Source: a virus. From it: a DNA stretch of 49,614 nt. Position 1 is the first letter of the stretch, and every line of letters begins with the position of its first letter. The DNA lies in IMG/VR virus record IMGVR_UViG_3300023180_000092, positions 1 through 49,614 of that record; one strand, written 5' to 3'. Below, in pieces: positions 29,624-37,820 of this stretch. Made by a program: the position numbers and the translations under genes. The notes under the pieces are model-generated. The model ran no database searches and was not told where the DNA came from. It saw only the letters and a program-made list of their open reading frames with translations.

Positions 29624-29703
29624 ACGACGTTAAACTAAGACGACGTTAAACTAAGACGACGTTAAACTAAGACGACGTTAAACTAAGACGACGTTAAACT
29701 AAG
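29624..29703 (+). repeat. tandem repeat, 5 x 16 bp
   Basis: Unit ACGACGTTAAACTAAG, five exact copies, followed by a further ACG. No variation between copies and no spacers, so not CRISPR. Length is not a multiple of 3 and the frames are not used. Each unit contains ACGTTAA, the half-site of the palindrome at 28736. Confidence 0.95.
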
Positions 29704-29790
29704 ACGCAGGTGGGAATGAAGAGCCCTCACAAGAAATCTTCAAAGGAAATGGTCCGTTCGTCCTTGTAAAAAATTAAGGAACGCGAAGAA

Positions 29791-29822
29791 AGAGCCAGAC
29801 TTTTCAGTCTGGCTCTTTTTTT
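29791..29822 (+). terminator. rho-independent terminator
   Basis: Perfect 11-bp stem (29791-29801 with 29806-29816), loop TTTC, and a T run. Separates the early/middle half from the late region. Confidence 0.93.
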
Positions 29823-29823
29823 A

Positions 29824-29831
29824 TATAAATA
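29824..29831 (+). promoter_or_regulatory. T4-type late promoter of the capsid-cargo region
   Basis: TATAAATA right behind the terminator and 34 nt before the first capsid-targeted gene. Confidence 0.65.
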
Positions 29832-29864
29832 GAAAGGTAAATTTTTAATTCAATGGGTTAGCTG

Positions 29865-30881
29865 ATGTTAAAATTTAGACAGTATCTTATGGAGAAAGGT
29901 ATGCTATTCAAAGTTAAACTGACCGCTGGTGAACTTTTAAAACCAGGTCGAGAGGGTCGGGGAGACACTTTAATAGCAAAGCTAAAAGATAATGATCCTT
30001 TCATTCTTTCTAACGGTCAACAAGTTACCATACGTTCGAACGACGAACAAATCAAAGCAATAAGACAACATTTAGATAATGGAGATCGCAAAAGCCTAAA
30101 TGACCTTAGGTTTGCTGGTACAGACGGTGGCAATTATAAATTATCTGACCTTGCTAAGACTGCAGAATTCGGTGGTAAACCATCCGGATACTCAGTAAGA
30201 GGTGAGGACGAAGCACTAACTGCTTTCAGAAAAGAATTACAGAAAGCTTTTGATGAAGATACCGTACCTTACATCTTTATTCAAATTGGTAGAAAAACCG
30301 AAAAGGTTGCTAACATCGAATCAACCCCAGGCACTCCTAAATCAGATTTCCATATGGAAGACGAAAATGGTAATGAGGTCTTTTGGCTTTCGCATAAAGT
30401 TGGGAGAAGAGCAAACGACTTCCAGCAGTATGGAGGTATGCCAGAGCTTAAAGGTGAGAATTCTAAAGATATGGAAAGCTTTGTTGATGCAGTTAAGGAA
30501 GAACTAAAAACGCTTGGCGCAACCCGATTCCCCATGAAAACAGCCTTTGCGAGAAAAGTTAAAGATCAAAATATTAAATTGAAAACTTTATTTGGTAAAG
30601 AATACAAAGCGGGGGCAGGAGGAGCATCCCGCCAAAATATTGATGTACTTTATCAGGGCCCTATGAAATTAAAGAAATTAAGATATAAGGGTAAAATACC
30701 CGTTTATACTATTACGTCAAATCATACTATTTTACATGGCAAAGTAGGTACGGGAGATTACGAGCCTTACTACTATGTAAGACCAGAACAGGCAAAAAAT
30801 CAGTTCGGCATTGGTGGCGCAAGATTTTTCATTGTAGCAAAGGCTACAGCTCTTAAAAATAGAAACACAAAGGAGATATAG
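29865..30881 (+). CDS. capsid-targeted protein of unknown function
   Basis: 338 residues. The N-terminus MLKFRQYLME has the T4 internal-protein capsid-targeting pattern (M-x-x-F/Y-x-x-F/Y-I/L-x-E) with a gp21-type cleavage point after E10. The body contains TPKSDFHMEDENGNEVFWLS and HKVGRRANDFQQYGG, which I remember as a pattern of phage proteins but cannot assign. D...(S)HK could be a degenerate PD-(D/E)XK nuclease core, but the acidic residue before x-K is missing. Late promoter directly upstream. Probably packaged in the head. Confidence 0.6.
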   Translation: MLKFRQYLMEKGMLFKVKLTAGELLKPGREGRGDTLIAKLKDNDPFILSNGQQVTIRSNDEQIKAIRQHLDNGDRKSLNDLRFAGTDGGNYKLSDLAKTAEFGGKPSGYSVRGEDEALTAFRKELQKAFDEDTVPYIFIQIGRKTEKVANIESTPGTPKSDFHMEDENGNEVFWLSHKVGRRANDFQQYGGMPELKGENSKDMESFVDAVKEELKTLGATRFPMKTAFARKVKDQNIKLKTLFGKEYKAGAGGASRQNIDVLYQGPMKLKKLRYKGKIPVYTITSNHTILHGKVGTGDYEPYYYVRPEQAKNQFGIGGARFFIVAKATALKNRNTKEI

Positions 30882-31631
30882 ATGATCGGTGGCCTTTATA
30901 ACAGATCTTTACTTTTTGCTAAACTAGCAGCTATAGCATACCAAGACGAAATTAGTTCGGAAGAATTAAAAGAATTAGGATTTACAGATAAAGAATTTTA
31001 TAATAGAGACGGTGCGCAAGCCTGGCGCTTTGAGAATGATACAGATATTGTTATTGCATGTCGTGGTACACAACCAAATCAATGGAATGATTTAAAAGCA
31101 GATCTTAGGGCTACACCAGTTAGAGCAGAAACAATTAGTAGAGTTCATAAGGGCTTTAAAACAGAGGTAGATGATCTCTGGCCAATGGTACTAGAAGATC
31201 TAAAAGAAACCAAAAAGACTCTTTGGTTCTGTGGTCATTCACTTGGTGCAGCAATGGCTACAATCATGGCAGGACGTTGTTACTATGATGATAGGTTACC
31301 AGATCCTGAACAACTTTATACGTTTGGATCACCTCGTGTTGGTTGGGGTAGATATGTAAGAGAATTTAAAACAAAACATATTCGCTGGGTAAACAATAAC
31401 GATATTGTTACACGTGTCCCATTTGCTATTATGGGTTACAGACATGATGGTGAAGAACATTATATGAATGCCTACGGAAAAGTACGTCCATTGACTGGAT
31501 GGCAAAGAGTAAAAGATAGATTCCGTGGTATGTGGATGGGTATTAAAAAAGGTAAGATTGATAACTTTAGTGATCATAGTATGAGTGAATATATTAAAAA
31601 TTTAGAGAATCATATTAAGGAAAACGGTTAA
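30882..31631 (+). CDS. class 3 lipase (alpha/beta hydrolase)
   Basis: 249 residues. GHSLGAA (118-124) is the nucleophile elbow with S120; D174 (NNNDIVTRVP) and H232 (DHSMSEYI) complete the triad in the correct order. FGSPRVGW is a lipase-3 hallmark. It has no signal peptide. Late position suggests use in lysis (membrane lipids) or incorporation in the virion. Found in several marine T4-like phages. Confidence 0.85.
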   Translation: MIGGLYNRSLLFAKLAAIAYQDEISSEELKELGFTDKEFYNRDGAQAWRFENDTDIVIACRGTQPNQWNDLKADLRATPVRAETISRVHKGFKTEVDDLWPMVLEDLKETKKTLWFCGHSLGAAMATIMAGRCYYDDRLPDPEQLYTFGSPRVGWGRYVREFKTKHIRWVNNNDIVTRVPFAIMGYRHDGEEHYMNAYGKVRPLTGWQRVKDRFRGMWMGIKKGKIDNFSDHSMSEYIKNLENHIKENG

Positions 31632-32365
31632 TGCCTCGATTGGCTCCATCACAATATCTTGAACACCAGGGAATACAAATTGCAGCTGGTAATGTGCTTC
31701 ATACAACGTCAGTGCATAAATTCGGTGCTGTACCTTCTATGAGTATTAATAATACTGGTACAATCTGGGACGTGAATGACACACTTTATCCTTGGTCAAC
31801 TTTCTCTTCTGCAGCAGTTGTTAATGTTGAAAGAAACAATGTCGCTGATGAAGGTAAACAAATTACCATACAAGGTCTAGATGCAAATTATAATTTAGTT
31901 GAAGATACTGTTACTATTGCTGGAGCTGATACCCTATCTACACAAACTTTTATTAGAGTATTCCGTGCTTTTAAAAGCGCTGGAGCAATAAATGTTGGAG
32001 ATATTGATCTTGAATATGGTGCCGCTGGCGGAACAACTGTAGCAAGAATTAATGCCGGTAAAGGTCAGACACTTATGGCGATTTATACAGTTCCAGCTGG
32101 ATATACAGCATTTCTCCTACAAGGAACAGCGACTTGTCAATCTGGTGCAGATGCAACTGGTGATATGTTTGTAAGATATTTTGGCCAAGACGCATTCAGG
32201 ACAGGTCATAGTTTTGAGGTCTCTGGCGCAGGCGGTCAATATTTTTATCCTTTTGCAGTACCAATTAGAATTCCAGCAAAAAGTGATATTGATGTTCGAG
32301 CATCAGTAAGATCAAACAATGCTAGACTAACAGCTGCCTTTGATATAATATTAGTAAAAGATTAA
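31631..32365 (+). CDS. virion structural protein, beta-sandwich
   Basis: 244 residues, beta-strand and Gly/Ala/Thr rich (SMSINNTGTIWDVNDTLYPW, AGKGQTLMAIYTVPAGYTAF), few charged residues, no Cys in the core except one. Resembles decoration or fibre-type structural proteins of T4-like marine phages. Starts in the lipase stop. Role in head, neck or fibre is not determined. Confidence 0.6.
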   Translation: MPRLAPSQYLEHQGIQIAAGNVLHTTSVHKFGAVPSMSINNTGTIWDVNDTLYPWSTFSSAAVVNVERNNVADEGKQITIQGLDANYNLVEDTVTIAGADTLSTQTFIRVFRAFKSAGAINVGDIDLEYGAAGGTTVARINAGKGQTLMAIYTVPAGYTAFLLQGTATCQSGADATGDMFVRYFGQDAFRTGHSFEVSGAGGQYFYPFAVPIRIPAKSDIDVRASVRSNNARLTAAFDIILVKD

Positions 32366-32369
32366 TGGG

Positions 32370-32398
32370 TTTACTTTTAATTCGAAAGACGGTATAAT
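32370..32398 (+). promoter_or_regulatory. promoter giving a leaderless message (ligase-like gene)
   Basis: TTTACT (32370-32375), 17-nt spacer, TATAAT (32393-32398), 6 nt to ATG 32405. An early-type promoter in the late region. Confidence 0.7.
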
Positions 32399-32404
32399 AC
32401 AACT

Positions 32405-33634
32405 ATGGAAAACTTCAAGAACTATATTACTGAACAAAAGAATACCCATATGACCCACATTGAAGATAAGGTCATATATGGTGGAGTGAATGGTACACGT
32501 CAGGCTATCAACGCACTACGTGAATTAAGAGATATGTTAGGAGGCAAACATGCAGGTTCTGTTTCTGTTAAGTGGGATGGTGCACCTGCTATCTTCGCTG
32601 GTACTGATCCTCGTGATGGTAAATTTTTCGTTGCAAAGAAAGGTATTTTTAACAAATCTCCCAAGGTCTACAAGACACCAGCAGATGTTGATGCTGATAC
32701 TTCTGGGGATTTGGCTGATAAGCTTAAGCTCGCACTTAAGCACTTACCCGAACTTGGTATAAAGGGAGTAATACAGGGTGACTTCTTGTACGGTCCAGGA
32801 GACGTTAAAACATCTAAAATCGGCGGTGAATCATATATTACATTCCACCCCAATACAATTGTATACGCAGTTCCATCAGGAAGTCCAGCAGCGAAAGAAA
32901 TTAAATCGGCGAAATTGGGGATTGTGTGGCACACGACATACAAAGGACGAACATTCGAAACAATGAGAGCGTCGTACGGTGTAGATGTTGCCAAGATGCG
33001 TAAGTCTAGAAACGTTTGGTCACAAGATGCTATGTTACGTGACATGACAAGCTACACTATGTCAAAACAAGAGACGGACGAAGTGAATACATACTTGAGT
33101 GAAGCTGGAAAGATATTCAATAAGATTTCTAGTTCTACACTCAAGCAACTAGAATCGAATCCAATGTTAGCACAACATGTAGAGCAACATTCAAATAGTT
33201 ATGTACGTGCTGGTGCGCTTCCACCAGATCCATCGAAAAGAGTAGAAGCACTTATTAAGTTCATTAAAGACAAGTATCAAAAAGAGATTGATAAAAGGAA
33301 ATCTGAAGCAGGTAAAGGTGCACAACAGAAAAAACTAGATGCTATCCTTGAATTCTTTTCAGAAGATAATAAAAATAATTTGAAATTAATGTTCGAACTA
33401 CAAAAAAACATTGTATTAGCAAAGTTAAAACTTATAAATACATTAAATAAACTATCTAATGTGAAGACCTTTGTTAAAACGAAAACAGGTTACAGGAGTA
33501 CAGGCCCTGAAGGTTATGTAGCAATTGATAAGCTTGGTGGTGATGCGGTAAAGATTGTTGACAGAATGGAATTCTCGTACAACAACTTTTCGCCTGATAT
33601 TTTAAAGGGATGGGATAAACCGGGAAGAAACTAA
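32405..33634 (+). CDS. ligase/nucleotidyltransferase-like protein (DUF6267-like) with capsid-targeting N-terminus
   Basis: 409 residues. N-terminus MENFKNYITE matches the capsid-targeting consensus with cleavage after E10. SVKWDGAPAIF (54-64) resembles ligase motif I K-x-D-G with K56; GVIQGDFLYG (121-130) could be motif III, and EGYVAIDKLGGDAVKIVD near 370-387 motifs IV-V. So it may be an ATP-grasping ligase or capping-type enzyme carried in the head. Motif spacing is unusual and no OB domain is visible, so activity is uncertain. An early-type promoter precedes it. Confidence 0.6.
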   Translation: MENFKNYITEQKNTHMTHIEDKVIYGGVNGTRQAINALRELRDMLGGKHAGSVSVKWDGAPAIFAGTDPRDGKFFVAKKGIFNKSPKVYKTPADVDADTSGDLADKLKLALKHLPELGIKGVIQGDFLYGPGDVKTSKIGGESYITFHPNTIVYAVPSGSPAAKEIKSAKLGIVWHTTYKGRTFETMRASYGVDVAKMRKSRNVWSQDAMLRDMTSYTMSKQETDEVNTYLSEAGKIFNKISSSTLKQLESNPMLAQHVEQHSNSYVRAGALPPDPSKRVEALIKFIKDKYQKEIDKRKSEAGKGAQQKKLDAILEFFSEDNKNNLKLMFELQKNIVLAKLKLINTLNKLSNVKTFVKTKTGYRSTGPEGYVAIDKLGGDAVKIVDRMEFSYNNFSPDILKGWDKPGRN

Positions 33635-34110
33635 TGGCAGAGAAATTAGGATTCAAGCATTTTATGACAGTCAACTATCGCCCAGGCGAAGATGACTTAA
33701 CTAACTATAGAGCACACAAAAGACGTCGTGGCCAAGGCGCCGGAAGTGATGCTGAATATTCTTCAACAAATCCCCCAGAAGAAACCGACGAGGCTCTAAC
33801 CCCTTCGCAGAGGCTTGCACGTGGTAGACAAGCACGTAAGAACAAGTCTAAGCTAAAAATGGGAAGAGCAAGAGCAGCTCGTAGAATTGCATCTATGCAG
33901 GTTCTAAAAAAACGTGCACGTAAATCTGCACGTAAGGCACTCTATAAGAAACTCGTTAAAGGTATCCCAAAAACAGAACTATCACCAGCACGCAAACAAG
34001 AGATTGAAAAGCGTCTTGAGAAACCAGCTTTCCAGGCTAGAATTTCTAGAATGGCTAAGAAGACACTCAAAGACGTACGTAAAAAAGAATTAGCAAGAAA
34101 GCGTAAGTGA
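33634..34110 (+). CDS. very basic virion/DNA-binding protein
   Basis: 158 residues, with an Arg/Lys-rich helical body (RARAARRIASMQVLKKRARK, ARKALYKKLVKGIPK) and a disordered N-terminal region (ENPP-type linker SDAEYSSTNPPEETDEA). Common in marine T4-like phages next to capsid-cargo genes. Charge suggests contact with packaged DNA. No catalytic motif. Its stop overlaps the next start (TGATG). Confidence 0.6.
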   Translation: MAEKLGFKHFMTVNYRPGEDDLTNYRAHKRRRGQGAGSDAEYSSTNPPEETDEALTPSQRLARGRQARKNKSKLKMGRARAARRIASMQVLKKRARKSARKALYKKLVKGIPKTELSPARKQEIEKRLEKPAFQARISRMAKKTLKDVRKKELARKRK

Positions 34111-35576
34111 TGATCGGTTCATTCCGCCAGTATCTGGTCGAAGAAGAAAAGGTCGTTTATTTTTCCTTTGGAAGAATGAACCCACCTACTATTGGCCACG
34201 GTAAATTATTAGATAAGTTAGCAGCATCTGCAGGACGTAATCCATATCGAATGTACGTATCACAATCTGTTGACCCTAAAAAGAATCCACTAGAATATAG
34301 ATCCAAAGTTAAATTTATTCGTAAGATGTTTCCGAAACATGCACGGAACGTTCTCCTGAATAATAAAGTAAAGAATGCAATGGAAGTTGCATCAGCACTA
34401 TATGATGAAGGTTACCGTAAGATCGTAATGGTTGTTGGTAGCGATCGTATGAGAGAATTTGATGTTCTTCTCAATAAGTATAACGGTCAAAAGGGTAGGC
34501 ATGGTTTCTACAACTTTATGGATATTAAAGTTATTTCTGCTGGTGATCGTGATCCAGATGCAGAAGGTGCTACAGGTATGTCTGCATCTAAAATGCGTAC
34601 AGCAGCATCTGATAATGACTTTACAGCATTCTCACAAGGTCTACCCAAAAACTTCTCTAACGCAGATTCAAAAGCACTCTTCAATGCAGTACGCAAAGGT
34701 ATGGGTCTAAAGGAACAGACTGAATTTAAGAAACATGTACAACTTGAACCAGTATCAGAGATAAGAGAAAACTACATCGATGGTAAACTATATGAAGAAG
34801 GTGATCAGGTAGTTATTCTAGAAACAGGTCAAGTTGGTAAAATCAAACGACTTGGTGCAAACTATGTTATTATTGAAGCTGAAGAGAATGTGTATCGTAA
34901 GTGGCTAGACGATGTAGAAAAAGTTGATGGACATAAGATTGAATACGATACTGCGGAATTCAGTATGCCAAAGCCACTACAAGAAGAATCACAACATCCA
35001 AATATTTGGGATAACATCCGTAAGCGTAGAGCAAAAGGTCTTCCACCACGTAAGCCTGGCGAAAAAGGTTATCCAAAGACTCTTGATCTACCTGAAGATG
35101 GTCCGTGCTGGCCCGGATACAAACAGGTTGGTACCAAGATGAAGAACGGTAAAGAAGTTCCTAACTGTGTACCAGAATCAACTGTAAACGAAAAGATTGA
35201 CGTCAGGCAAGATCCAGATATCGATGAGCTTCCAGGTTCACAACCAGCTACATTTCAAAAAGGTATTAAATCAAAATCTACAAAGGCAGCACGTCATCGT
35301 CATTTCCAGAGAATGACAAAGAGACGTGATGATGATCCAAGTGCTTATAAAGATGCACCAGGTGATAAGAAAGCTCGTGCAAAAGGTACTAAGCCTTCAC
35401 AGTACACAAAGAAGTTTAAACAGATGTACGGTGAGCAGATGGATCCGGTGGATGTAGCCAAACAAAGAATCGATAGAGAAAAAGCAGCTGATGCAAGTCG
35501 TCACGATAGTATGCTAGACCGTGCACGTACAAAAGCAACAAAAATGAAAAATAGAGATACGAAGCCAAATGTATAA
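34110..35576 (+). CDS. nucleotidyltransferase with capsid-targeting N-terminus and long tail
   Basis: 488 residues from ATG 34110. MIGSFRQYLVE is the targeting peptide. VVYFSFGRMNPPTIGHGKLL (15-34) is a nucleotidyltransferase core where the second His of H-x-G-H is kept (T-I-G-H); GMSASKMR is the distal motif. After about 200 residues comes a basic, probably disordered region with MKNGKEVPNCVPE and RHRHFQRMTKRRDDDP stretches. A packaged enzyme that could modify a nucleotide or cofactor on entry is conceivable; the first motif His is replaced, so it may be inactive. Confidence 0.65.
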   Translation: MIGSFRQYLVEEEKVVYFSFGRMNPPTIGHGKLLDKLAASAGRNPYRMYVSQSVDPKKNPLEYRSKVKFIRKMFPKHARNVLLNNKVKNAMEVASALYDEGYRKIVMVVGSDRMREFDVLLNKYNGQKGRHGFYNFMDIKVISAGDRDPDAEGATGMSASKMRTAASDNDFTAFSQGLPKNFSNADSKALFNAVRKGMGLKEQTEFKKHVQLEPVSEIRENYIDGKLYEEGDQVVILETGQVGKIKRLGANYVIIEAEENVYRKWLDDVEKVDGHKIEYDTAEFSMPKPLQEESQHPNIWDNIRKRRAKGLPPRKPGEKGYPKTLDLPEDGPCWPGYKQVGTKMKNGKEVPNCVPESTVNEKIDVRQDPDIDELPGSQPATFQKGIKSKSTKAARHRHFQRMTKRRDDDPSAYKDAPGDKKARAKGTKPSQYTKKFKQMYGEQMDPVDVAKQRIDREKAADASRHDSMLDRARTKATKMKNRDTKPNV

Positions 35577-35829
35577 TTTTAAGACATATCTCAAAGAGAA
35601 CGCTGAAGCAGCTCTTAAAACAAAAGCTGATAAAAGTGGTTTCTCTTTAAGTATTCTTCGTAAGGTTTATAAAAGAGGTGTAGCAGCTTGGAAGGTTGGT
35701 CATAAACCAGGAACTACACCACAACAATGGGGTATGGCACGAGTGAACAGTTTCATTACTGGTGGTCGTACAAGAGTCAAAGGTGACCCTGATTTATGGG
35801 CGCAGCAAAAGGGGAAAATCAGGAAATGA
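35569..35829 (+). CDS. DUF5824-like capsid-targeted protein
   Basis: 86 residues. MYNFKTYLKE is the targeting consensus. LRKVYKRGVAAWKVGHKPGT and TPQQWGMARVNSFITGG match DUF5824, a domain frequent in T4-like cyanophages and relatives with unknown function. Overlaps the preceding gene by 8 nt. Confidence 0.75.
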   Translation: MYNFKTYLKENAEAALKTKADKSGFSLSILRKVYKRGVAAWKVGHKPGTTPQQWGMARVNSFITGGRTRVKGDPDLWAQQKGKIRK

Positions 35830-36872
35830 TAAAGCTGAAAGATATTCGGAAAAAGAAAAAAGACGATAAGGCCACAATGAACGCCAAGATTGATCCTAAA
35901 GAAAAGGATCAAGAGGTATCTTCTGACGTAGAAGAATCTGTGAATGAAGCAGAAATGACTGCAGCCCAGAAAAAGAAACGTGAAGAAATTGTCCTGAAGA
36001 TGAAGGATAAAGAAGATGAGTTCAAAAAGAACTACGGTGATCGCTGGAAAGAAGTTATGTACGCCACTGCTACAAAGATGGCAATGAAAGAAGAAGTTGA
36101 ACTTGATGAGGATTTAGCTGCTGATATTAGACGTGAAAAAGAAAAGCAAGCTAGAAATAAAGCACGTACTGCTACTGCAAACACAGAAATTGATAGAAAT
36201 AAAGCAACTGATAAACTTCATAAAATGGGTCTGAATCGTAGTATGGATAGAGCTAAACACTATGACGCTCGTATGAAATTATCTGGTCTTAGAAAAGAAG
36301 CTGCACCTAAAATTGATGACAAGAAATATTCTGAATATATGGCTTCACGTCAAAAACCAGTGAGACAATCTTCAACTAAAAAATCGTTAGCTGATATTCG
36401 CAAAAAAGCAGAAATATACAAAAAGGAAGAAATTAATTTGTCTAAAAAAGAAGAAATCTTCGAGGCGAATGAACAAACATTAAATACACTCATTGAAAAA
36501 ATACACAATCATGTCCTCAATGGAGAAGATTATAAAACAGTTATTAATGAAATCACAACAATTGGAAATTTTGGTTGGTCTTCTAGAGAATTAACAGAAT
36601 TATATATTGAAAAATATGTTGATATAAACGAAGAAATTAATTCTTCATTAGCGGCACTTTATGAAAAGCATGTTAATGAAGGTGAATTAACAGATATTGC
36701 GAAAGAGCGTATTGCTCGAGAAAAGCAAAGAGATAAAATTAAACATCTACAAATGATTGCACGAGCAAAGGTTAAAGATTTAAAAAAAGAAGATACACCA
36801 TCTGACAGAGAATGGGGTACTGATAGTCTTACTGCAAAATACAAAAAAGACACCCCAGGACAAAATGATTAA
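35826..36872 (+). CDS. charged, helical virion-associated protein
   Basis: 348 residues from ATG 35826 (overlaps the previous stop; an upstream ATG at 35796 is less likely). Contains EIVLKMKDKEDEFKKNYGDR followed by WKEVMYATATKMAMKE, a segment I know from T4-like marine-phage structural proteins, then Lys/Glu-rich helices. VNEAEM and ELDEDL-type L/V-x-E points could be prohead-protease sites. Likely a prohead core or internal head protein. No enzyme motif. Confidence 0.6.
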   Translation: MIKLKDIRKKKKDDKATMNAKIDPKEKDQEVSSDVEESVNEAEMTAAQKKKREEIVLKMKDKEDEFKKNYGDRWKEVMYATATKMAMKEEVELDEDLAADIRREKEKQARNKARTATANTEIDRNKATDKLHKMGLNRSMDRAKHYDARMKLSGLRKEAAPKIDDKKYSEYMASRQKPVRQSSTKKSLADIRKKAEIYKKEEINLSKKEEIFEANEQTLNTLIEKIHNHVLNGEDYKTVINEITTIGNFGWSSRELTELYIEKYVDINEEINSSLAALYEKHVNEGELTDIAKERIAREKQRDKIKHLQMIARAKVKDLKKEDTPSDREWGTDSLTAKYKKDTPGQND

Positions 36873-37158
36873 TTTTAAGACATATATATCTGAAGGTATA
36901 AAACTTAAACTTATCCGTGGCAAAACACAAGATGTTCTTAAGATGTGGGAAAAAGGTGATAAGACTTGGGTTGAACTTAGAGGTAAGCCTGGATTTGAAA
37001 ATAAATACGATCCTAGAGACCCGCTACACAAGGCAATTACAGCGTTAGGTAAGTCAGCAAATATATCCGATTTTGTAAACGGTGAAGAAGTTAGTATAAA
37101 TCCAAAACATCCGGATGGCAAAAAAGCTTTAGATACAATAAAAAAGTTAATGAAATGA
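36865..37158 (+). CDS. small capsid-targeted protein
   Basis: 97 residues. MINFKTYISE, then a basic body (GIKLKLIRGKTQDVLKMWEK). Cleavage after E10 would leave an 87-residue, Lys-rich internal protein. Function unknown; as for T4 internal proteins it may enter the host with the DNA. Confidence 0.6.
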   Translation: MINFKTYISEGIKLKLIRGKTQDVLKMWEKGDKTWVELRGKPGFENKYDPRDPLHKAITALGKSANISDFVNGEEVSINPKHPDGKKALDTIKKLMK

Positions 37159-37349
37159 AATCGTTTAAACAGCATATAAATGAATCAATTCCCCCAGAGG
37201 TGGCGATGGCAGCTGTAGCGGCTCCTGTCGCTATCCCTGCGGTGAAAGCTGTTGCTAAAGGAACGTATAAAACTGTAAAAGGTATTTTTAAAGCAAAAAA
37301 AGCAGCGACTAAAGTAGGACAGAAAGTAGCAAATAGGTTAGTAAAATGA
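37155..37349 (+). CDS. capsid-targeted Ala/Val/Lys-rich peptide
   Basis: 64 residues. MKSFKQHINE, then EVAMAAVAAPVAIPAVKAVA, a hydrophobic run, then a cationic tail (KAKKAATKVGQKVANRLVK). The mature part resembles an amphipathic or membrane-active peptide. If delivered with DNA it could act on the inner membrane; this is inference. Coupled on both sides by 4-nt overlaps. Confidence 0.6.
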   Translation: MKSFKQHINESIPPEVAMAAVAAPVAIPAVKAVAKGTYKTVKGIFKAKKAATKVGQKVANRLVK

Positions 37350-37585
37350 AAAACTTTAAAGATTTTGTTGTTAAAGAAAATTTAATATCAGAAGAATTTG
37401 ATTACGTTGTTAGGGTAGAAGACTTGCCTGATATGTATATGAAAGCAAAAACACCTTCTGAAATTAAAAGAAATCTTAGAAAAATTTTAAGAGATCCTAA
37501 TACTTTAATATCAGTTGAGCGTATACTTGCAACTGATTTGAAAAAAATATTTAGAGCTAAAGCCACAGGACAAGAAGAAGAATAA
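37346..37585 (+). CDS. capsid-targeted small protein
   Basis: 79 residues. MKNFKDFVVKENLISE has the same beginning but the L/I-x-E site falls at LISE (13-16), or after VVKE. Body helical with basic RNLRKILRD. Starts in the previous stop. Confidence 0.55.
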   Translation: MKNFKDFVVKENLISEEFDYVVRVEDLPDMYMKAKTPSEIKRNLRKILRDPNTLISVERILATDLKKIFRAKATGQEEE

Positions 37586-37809
37586 TGAAAAGGTTTAGGC
37601 AATTTATTGAAGGTTCAGAAACTTGGGAAGCAGGCTATAAACGTCGAGTTGTAAAAACAACTAAACCTGAACATAAAGAAAAAGGCCATAATTGGAGAAT
37701 TAAAGGTAAAGATAGACCTGAGATTTCAATTAAACTATATAAAGAAAAACCATCTTACAAAGAATTTACAAAGCAAATGAAACGTGTTGCAGGTCATGAG
37801 TTTGGTTAG
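37585..37809 (+). CDS. capsid-targeted-like small basic protein
   Basis: 74 residues. MKRFRQFIEG keeps the aromatic pattern, but the site reads FIEG, so cleavage by the L/I-x-E rule would be off by one residue (F-I-E). Body strongly basic (KTTKPEHKEKGHNWRIKGKD). Function unknown. Confidence 0.5.
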   Translation: MKRFRQFIEGSETWEAGYKRRVVKTTKPEHKEKGHNWRIKGKDRPEISIKLYKEKPSYKEFTKQMKRVAGHEFG

Positions 37810-37820
37810 GAGAAACACAA

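Larger units (their letters stand above)
29606..29822 (+). ncRNA. candidate noncoding RNA with five 16-nt tandem repeats
   Basis: A 259-nt gap without a coding frame follows the 82-residue gene. CCTGC (29617-29621) pairs with GCAGG (29706-29710) and would hold the repeat array in a large, mostly unpaired loop. An intrinsic terminator ends the unit at 29822. It may be a stable processed 3' UTR or an independent RNA acting as a binding platform for a protein or RNA. No promoter of its own is visible, so it would come from the 29303 promoter. Confidence 0.45.

Noticed and set aside
29624-29703. Possible CRISPR array
   Set aside because: The five units are directly adjacent with no spacers, and no cas genes are present.
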